Shown here one piece after another: positions 58,229 through 64,000 of a stretch of 64,000 nucleotides of DNA. Below the pieces are notes generated by a model. The model saw nothing but the letters and a program-made list of their open reading frames with translations, searched no databases and had not been told where the DNA came from. The stretch comes from Alopecurus myosuroides (lineage: Eukaryota; Streptophyta; Magnoliopsida; Poales; Poaceae). How positions within the stretch are numbered: position 1 is the stretch's first letter; every line of letters starts with the position of its first letter. Both the position numbers and the translations under genes were made by a program. The stretch lies in the NCBI GenBank assembly GCA_028641055.1, contig CM054058.1, positions 235,269,551 to 235,333,550 on the forward strand, read 5' to 3'.

Positions 58229-61167
58229 TCAGGCATCCGACTCCTCTTTGCTGCTGGATTCCTCGGGACTTTCCGGAATAGCTTCTTCCGGGTAGAAGGT
58301 GGAGACGTTCACCATGGTGGCAATCTTGGTGTCATGACCTTTGAATTCATCAAAGATGCTGGCCCGCTGCGCCTCCGTGTATCCTTGAGGGATGCCGGAC
58401 GCCACACGCCAAGATTTGGCAGTTGGGTAGTGCATGCGCATGAGCCCAAGAGCCATGCGCGCACCACCACGTGCCCCAGAGCGTAGGATGGATTCCCTGG
58501 ACTCCGCCACTTCCACTATGGGTTCCGAAAGTTTTGCAACTTCCGAGAACTCCCCAGACCTGGAAGGAAGGCATTTGTTGACCAGCAACATCCCCGCAGC
58601 CTTGATAGCGGTGAAGACCTTCCCCAAAGCTCGGATCTTTTCAATCCGGGTAAGCTGGGGGCTATCTCCTGTTTCAGTAAAACACACAAATGTTAGAAAA
58701 AACTGAAGGATATGAAACATGGAAAATACGGTAAAGGACAAAACACTTGCCGAGAATCTTGTCCATCTCGGTGCCTTGTTCCAGGCGCTGGTTCAAGGCG
58801 TTCTCCAGATCCTAGATGGTGGCCTTATCCTTCTCGGCCTGGTTGGAGGCCTTAGACTCGGCGATGCCAACAGCTAGTTGGCTGGCCTCCAGGTCCTGTT
58901 GTAACTTCACAGTAAGCTTGTGAAGATCCAGGTTCTCACGGTGGAGGTTTTCGGCGTTGCCGGCATCTTCAACAATTTGTTTGGCTTTCGCCAAAGAAGC
59001 TAGAAAACAAGTAAGAAAAGGAAGATTTAAAAACTCGGAAAACTACTTAGAAAAAATACACAATTGAAAGCAGAGAGATATTTTACATGTTGAGTCCTTC
59101 AGCTGTTGCTGAGTGGATGCCAGTTCTGCCTCCTTATCCTCAAGAATGGAAAGAAGGGTTTTCACCTCCTTGTTCTTGAAGGTAAGTTTGTTGAAAACCT
59201 CCACGTTGATATTTTCAGCAGTTTGCTAAAACACGGGAAAGAGACAAAAAGTGCTTAAGTTAAAAAACAAGCATAAAAGTGAAAAAAGCATTAAGGAAAA
59301 AAACCATGCATTTGACTTATTGCTTGGGGGATAGAGATATTACTTGGCTCATCCGCTGCAAACCCAACAAGTTTTTGTTGAACTCTTTTGCATACTCTGC
59401 AAAAAGAGTCCCGACATGACTAAGGCCTTCCTAGATGACCTTGAAATCCTTATCAAAAGTTGAAATGGGATCCTCCTCAGTTGTCCAAGAAGGACCTCCC
59501 ATTTCCGGGGCCGCCCTTTCCCTCGTGTTTGTTTTCGGCACAATGGGATGTATTGTCTGCTGGGTTTTTCGTCCATGGTAGCAGTATGCTCTTCTGCGGC
59601 CGCAACTGGAGTATCTGGGGAAGTTGCAGGAGAAGGATGTGACCCTATTTTGGCCACAGACTTAAGCCTTTTTTTAGCCTTTTTGGCTTCAATGTCGTTG
59701 GAGTCAGGCTAAAAAGAGAATTACCAGGAAATTAGAATTCCGAGACAAAGGAAGGAAATTCCAACAAAAAGAACGAACCCGGATGTCAAACCTGGAGATA
59801 GCGACGGGAACCCCGTCAAGGTCGATTATCTCATGTGAAGCGGAAACCTTCTTGCGTTTCCATCCACCTGCAAAGTTGGCACGCAATGCGTTCCACTCGG
59901 CATGAGTCGCGAGGTCTGCCTCAGGAAGATCGAATATCTGTCAAAACAGACAAAGTCCGGGTTAAGACAATTATCCGAGAAAGAAAGAACGCAAAACCCC
60001 AAATGTAAAAGATGTACCTTTAGAGCCGGGTTTGTCGCCGTATACATCGGCCGACTTTCCTCGTATTGGTCGCATGCTGCGACCAACTGGTTTACGCGCT
60101 TTCGCAAATATTTTGTCGTCAAAGATTTATTCGTCGTTCGCCGTTCCTGTGTAATCGCATAAGAGCCGGGGACCGTGATCAGACAAAGGTTGGATTCGAC
60201 TCTCTAACCAGCATAGAACTGTGTCCATGCCAGTCAGAGGTGGATCGGAAGTGATAAGTTTAGTGATGCGTCGCTTAATCCTAAGAAAATCCGGCGGCAG
60301 GGTCTGCACTGCTTCTGTTACCCAGTTATCTTGGGGAGTGGCAGCAGTGTTGACGAAAGGTGGAATCCATGTTTCCTTTCCAGGAAACGGGACGTCTTGG
60401 TGGTTGAAAAAGGAACCCGTCCAAAATTTGATGGATTCCGAAGTTTTTATCTTGGGGAACCAATCTTCCCTGAATCTACGTAGGGTGAAAGATATGGTCC
60501 CGCAAGTAGGGAGTGCGCCCTCAGAGGGGTTTCGCTTAACCCCGAAACAATACAGCCAGAAATCTAACTTAGGGGCTAAACCTAGATACCCTTCAAAGAG
60601 GGCCTGGAACCCAACTAAGTATAAAATAGAGTTGGGTGGCAGATTGTGGGGTTGGATGTTGTAGTGGTTGAGTACCTGGAGGAAGAAGGAGGATGGTGGA
60701 AATCCCATACCTCATGAGATGTGCGAGGTTAGGAGAACCCGCTCACCGGCTATGGGCGAGGGCTCAGAGTCGTCCTCCTCGTGCTGCCATTTCCCCTTTA
60801 CAATCAACCCCTCCTTCTCCATTGTCGGAAGAAGGGAATGGGTGATGTTGCACCGGCTCCAATTGCCGGAAATCTCGCCCTCATCTTCGGCTCCGGCGGC
60901 GGCAGCCGCGGCGGCGAGCTCCTCCCCGACAAGGAGGACCTTCTCTTCCGCCGTTTCGGGGATGAGTGGCGGAGGCGGCGCAGAGGAAGAAGCGGCCAGG
61001 TTCTCGGCCGCGAGATGTAGATCCTCGTGGGCCTTGCCGCCGGAAATGTTCTCCGGTGCGTTGGCGGCGGCGTGGCTCGGCGAATCGAGCAGCGGGTCCA
61101 TCGTATTGATTATCTCGTCGATGTCAGCAGCGACGGAGTGCTCCTCGGAGGCGCGCGGTGATTCCAT
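58229..61167 (-). pseudogene. Antisense multi-exon gene of T1 (copy B)
   Basis: This is the counterpart of copy A with the same exon order. The start ATG 61167 (MESPRASEEHSVAADIDEII) is supported by a homologous ATG in copy A. Exon 1 runs to about 60018, with the conserved domain at 60708-60340 (MGFPPSSFFLQVLNHYNIQP; FQALFEGYLGLAPKLDFWLY). Further coding pieces lie near 59941-59792, 59710-59340, 58994-58812 and 58680-58229 (GGARMALGLMRMHYPTAKSW). Lesions: CGA to TGA at 60712-60714, a frameshift near 60130, and another in the third exon. The last acceptor reads ACAGGAGATAG where copy A has ACAAGAGATAA, so it may be lost. The lesions in A and B are different, so both descend from an intact gene. 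Confidence 0.72.
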
Positions 61168-61297
61168 AATCGGGCGGCGGAGTGAGGACTTCGAGCTCCC
61201 GATGGAGAAGTTCCGGGAACGGTGCTGGATGAGCACGGGCTCTGCTCTCGCTGGAACTTTGGCTTGGAGGCTATGACACTTGGAAGCTAGAAGGTGA

Positions 61298-61314
61298 GGG
61301 GGGGGGGGGGGGGG
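61298..61314 (+). repeat. G17 homopolymer
   Basis: Seventeen consecutive G residues lie in the antisense gene's 5' leader region, between the TATA box (61345-61354) and the start codon (61167). The matching position in copy A has no such run, so it arose in this copy. It could form a G-quadruplex or be an assembly-prone site. Confidence 0.85.
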
Positions 61315-61344
61315 CGGAAGGATCGCCGGAGGGAACGAAGGAGG

Positions 61345-61354
61345 CTATTTATAG
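61345..61354 (-). promoter_or_regulatory. TATA box of antisense gene copy B
   Basis: The minus strand reads CTATAAATAG, 178 bp upstream of ATG 61167, matching the box of copy A at 56979-56988. Confidence 0.7.
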
Positions 61355-61744
61355 CCGGAAAACCTTTACGATGCGCACTAACGACTCTTTGGACCGTTGG
61401 ATTTTCAACGCGTGTCACTCGCCGGAAAATCCGGGAAAAGAGGCAGTGAGTGATTATTGCTACTTTCTCGTTTCCCGCGAGAATCTGTCAGAAATGCGTT
61501 TCAGGGTTTCACACTCGAAACCCAAACATCCCTGACGTCAGCATGATTTCATCGCTGACGTAGGAAGTTCCTTCTCCATGAAGGCTCGTGGAAGAAAAAG
61601 CCGGATTTCCCAAAATTCCGAGTTTCGTGTTAAAGCATGATTTGAAGAAAAGAAGAATCGAGACAATGAGCCAACATTTCTCGAAAATAATGCAAAATTG
61701 ACAAAAGACGGCGAATTGAAGTCTCAATCCTTCTTGGGGGCTAC

Positions 61745-62289
61745 TATCGGATATATACCGATTAGGGGTATATCAGATAGTGTCCTAAAGTGCCGGATTA
61801 CCGGGGTGGCCTAATTGGTAGTGGATTACGGTCCATTAGGCGGCCCAGTAAGCAGACGGGCGGAAGCCGGATTCTAGAAGAACCCGGACCACGACCCATG
61901 TGGTACGGCTTGGAGTAGAAAGCGGATTCCTTGCCTTCCAAGTTAGAACTTACCGTAGTCTTCTAGGTTTCCTTTTCTGTAAGCCCTAACCCGGCTATTA
62001 TATAAAGCTGGACGGGAGAGAAGAAGATACAGACAATAAGCTAGAAGCCAACTTGCCGAGAAGTTGATCCTCGTAGAGTAGCTAAACCAGCTCACGTTGT
62101 ACTTTGTATACTTCAGGCTTCAGACCTGATTTAGTGAGATTGCAGGAGTAGGAACGCCGCCTAGTTGCGACGTACCGAACCTGGGTAAACTTTGGTGTCC
62201 TTGATCGTCATACTACCACGTTCCTCCCACGTCTCTATCAGTAGTCTCATGGCACCCCCGTCTATGAATTCTACTACGATGTCTCGATA
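61745..62289 (+). repeat. LTR3: 3' LTR of T1 (545 bp)
   Basis: It starts TATCGGATATATACC (TG mutated to TA) after CTTGGGGGCTAC and ends near TGTCTCGATA. It is the close partner of LTR1. TATTATATAAAG lies near 61996-62007. GRF-gene sequence resumes directly after it. Confidence 0.88.
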
Positions 62290-62795
62290 GTGGTGATACA
62301 TGTGATTTTTTCCACTAGGTCGACTTAGAATGTCCTAGTTTGCTGCAGAAAGCATTGACTAAACCGTGGGAGAATTATGGAGAAGCCAAACAAGGTAGAG
62401 TCAATGATGCTCTCTACTATATGCAACATAAGTTTAGGTATCGGGATGAGATACTGCATCTTCATCTGAAGAATTTGCAAGATGAAGTAAACAAGGTTGT
62501 GGAGGAGAAGCGGGGGACACTTGCTCTGAAGTAAAAAACATAACAAGCCCTTGTTGATGCCAAAGCTAAACTGGAGTAGAAGAAACAACTTGATGTTGCA
62601 ACCACAAATATGCACAAAGTGTTGAGGTTCAAGGCTGGAAAAGATAGGGACAAGTTCAAGGAGGAGAAGAAAAAGTTAGAGTTCACCATTGCATATTTGC
62701 TGAAGCAGAAAGAAGGGACCAACACAAAGATTATGAAGATAAAGGAAACATGTGATGAATACTTTATTATGGTTGTGATCATGTCTAAGTTGTGA
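62290..62795 (+). pseudogene. GRF-type zinc-finger gene, 3' portion (coiled coil)
   Basis: After LTR3 the codons V-V-I-H are followed by a remnant intron end (TTTTTTCCACTAG) and an open frame from 62319: VDLECPSLLQKALTKPWENY, then a Lys/Glu-rich coiled coil (LHLKNLQDEVNKVVEEKRGT). A TAA at 62532-62534 and further stops near 62540 and 62577 interrupt it; a related frame continues 62610-62795 (KEEKKKLEFTIAYLLKQKEG). Grass GRF zinc-finger proteins of this type have just this order: zinc finger, short V-D-x-E-x-P link, coiled coil. Together with 23870-24118 this is one gene broken by T1, with additional decay. Confidence 0.62.
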
Positions 62796-62924
62796 CTTTA
62801 ATTCTGCAAGTTATGTTATTTGTTAAATTTGTAGCACCTTATTTGTTGAACAAGTACTTGTTTGTAATGCTTTGAATTATGATAATATTTTATTAGCTAA
62901 GTAATGAGTTAGAATATGGGAGCT

Positions 62925-63350
62925 AGCAAATTTATTTATAAGTTTACTTGTGCATTTTCATGATTTCTCTAAGGTAGCAGAATTATTTCTAAGTTTCCTT
63001 GCGCATTTTCATGATTTTTGGAAACTAGCAGATTTATTTACAAGTTGACTTATGCATTTTCATGATTTTTCTAAGGTAGCGGAATTATTTCTAAGTTGAT
63101 TTGTGCATTTTCATGATTTTTGGAGGCTAGAAGATTTATTTAGAAGTTAAATTGTGCATTTTCATGATTTTTCTAAGGTAGAACAATTATTTCTAAGTTG
63201 ACTTGTGCATTTTCATGATTTTTCGAAGTTACCATAATTATTTATAAGTTGTTTTGTGCATTTTCATGATTTTTGTAAGCTAGCAGAATTATTTCAAAGT
63301 GTATTTGTAGTTTTCATGATTTGTTGGAGGTGGAAGATTTATTTCTAATT
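62925..63350 (+). repeat. Minisatellite with 51-bp period, about 8 units
   Basis: The core GCATTTTCATGATTT recurs at 62952, 63003, 63054, 63105, 63156, 63207 and 63258, exactly 51 bp apart, with a weaker unit near 63309. For the first five units neighbours alternate between a CTAAGGTAGC form and a GGA(A/G)(A/G)CTAG form, giving a 102-bp higher-order pattern. No TE hallmark. Confidence 0.92.
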
Positions 63351-63386
63351 TTATTAGTATTTGTTTCATGAATTTCGACCATTGAG

Positions 63387-63735
63387 AAACCATTTTGATC
63401 ATCAACAATCCTTTTTGATCATCAAGAACACAGTTTGATCATCGATAACCCTTTTTTATCATGGACGACACATTTTGATCATCGACAACATATTTTGATC
63501 ATCAACGGCCCTTTTTGGTCATCTACAACCCTTTTTGATCATCCACAACTTTTTTGACCATACACAACCTTTTTTATCATCGACAAACCATTTTGATCAC
63601 CGATAACACATTTTGATCATGGAAAAACCATTTTGATCATTGACAACCCTTTTTGATCATTGCCAAACCATTTTCATCAACAAGAACACATTTTACTCAT
63701 CGACAAACCATTTTGATCATCGACAACCCAAAAAT
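63387..63735 (+). repeat. Minisatellite with 20-bp period, about 17 units
   Basis: The unit is close to CATTTTGATCATCGACAACC. GATCAT-type cores occur at 63397, 63417, 63437, 63477, 63497, 63537 and, after a short slip near 63556-63575, at 63595, 63615, 63635, 63655 and 63715. The period of 20 is not a multiple of three, so it is unlikely to be coding. Confidence 0.92.
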
Positions 63736-64000
63736 TGAACAACACCTCCCGTATTTTTGTCACAATAGTTGAGGATTGCAGCAACATAGAACAAATCAAA
63801 ATAAATGCAGAATATTACACACATCAGCAAGCTTTGTCACATTAAACTTAGCAAATCCGTTACATCACATAGTTTTGTCACATGCACTAAAAGGACCAAA
63901 CAGTTCACATCCAAAATAAATGTAAAGTTCACAGAACATCAGATGTTTCATCAATACATCATTGACAAAAAATTCACAACACATCAGAACTTGGAGATGA
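63736..64000. other. Unassigned AT-rich sequence at the right edge
   Basis: Short repeated phrases (TTTGTCACAT, CATCAGA) but no gene, element end or structure I can support. Confidence 0.4.

Larger units (their letters stand above)
24119..62289 (+). mobile_element. Composite Tat-lineage Ty3/gypsy element T1 with nested insertions
   Basis: LTR1 (24119) and LTR3 (61745) are much closer to each other than either is to LTR2 (57378), so they are the two ends of one element. T1 keeps LTR1, primer site, the gag region, protease and the start of reverse transcriptase (to 28824), then at its 3' side the antisense gene copy B and LTR3 (57926-62289). Between these lie S, R, T2 and Z. T1 interrupts the GRF zinc-finger gene. 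A matching TSD is not visible: ATGCT is on the left and GTGGT on the right, so a few bases were probably lost. Confidence 0.75.

Noticed and set aside
63387..63735. Possible CRISPR array
   Set aside because: The 20-bp units are contiguous with no unique spacers. It is a plant minisatellite.

Overview
The window looks like nuclear DNA of a large-genome grass, most likely a Triticeae species such as wheat, barley or Aegilops. This is inferred from LTR retrotransposons stacked inside each other, grass-type MITEs, and two intron-containing host genes in one short island. Most open frames are transposon remnants. Coordinates of splice sites, LTR ends and target-site duplications (TSDs) were read by eye from the sequence.

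Layout. 1-9670 is a stack of LTR-element pieces: the 3' part of a long LTR (1-1842) sits in the gag of a minus-strand element P (1843-4380), which abuts a minus-strand Athila/Sabrina-like element (4381-9670). 9672-10982 is a PIF/Harbinger-type Myb-like protein gene with one stop codon. 11961-13604 is a solo LTR with a perfect TSD. 14901-15263 is a Tourist-like MITE and 15455-15980 a fold-back element with tRNA-like arms. 16128-18249 is the host-gene island: a three-exon plastid protein gene resembling PTAC7 (+) and, tail-to-tail with it, a three-exon gene (-) for a PSY-type tyrosine-sulfated peptide precursor. LINE fragments and a hAT-like MITE follow (21250-23514).

23870-62795 is a pseudogene with a GRF-type zinc finger, split by a 38-kb nest of retrotransposons. 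The nest can be unpicked as follows. A Tat-lineage Ty3/gypsy element T1 (LTRs 24119 and 61745) landed in the gene. A relative, T2, inserted into T1 just downstream of pol (TSD TAAGT). Element Z (46822-53755, TSD AGTAC) inserted into T2. Element S, with a 6.3-kb LTR, inserted into T1 pol, and element R, with a 4.5-kb LTR, into S. One deletion then joined the S 3' LTR to the T2 reverse transcriptase through a 21-bp filler that makes a perfect palindrome at 43278-43308. The window ends with two minisatellites (51-bp and 20-bp periods).

The least ordinary contents are: a multi-exon gene on the opposite strand of both T1 and T2, each copy with its own TATA box and a gypsy-type-transposon domain; the PSY-like peptide gene, whose exons are too short to show up as an ORF; and the deletion scar that explains the whole nest.
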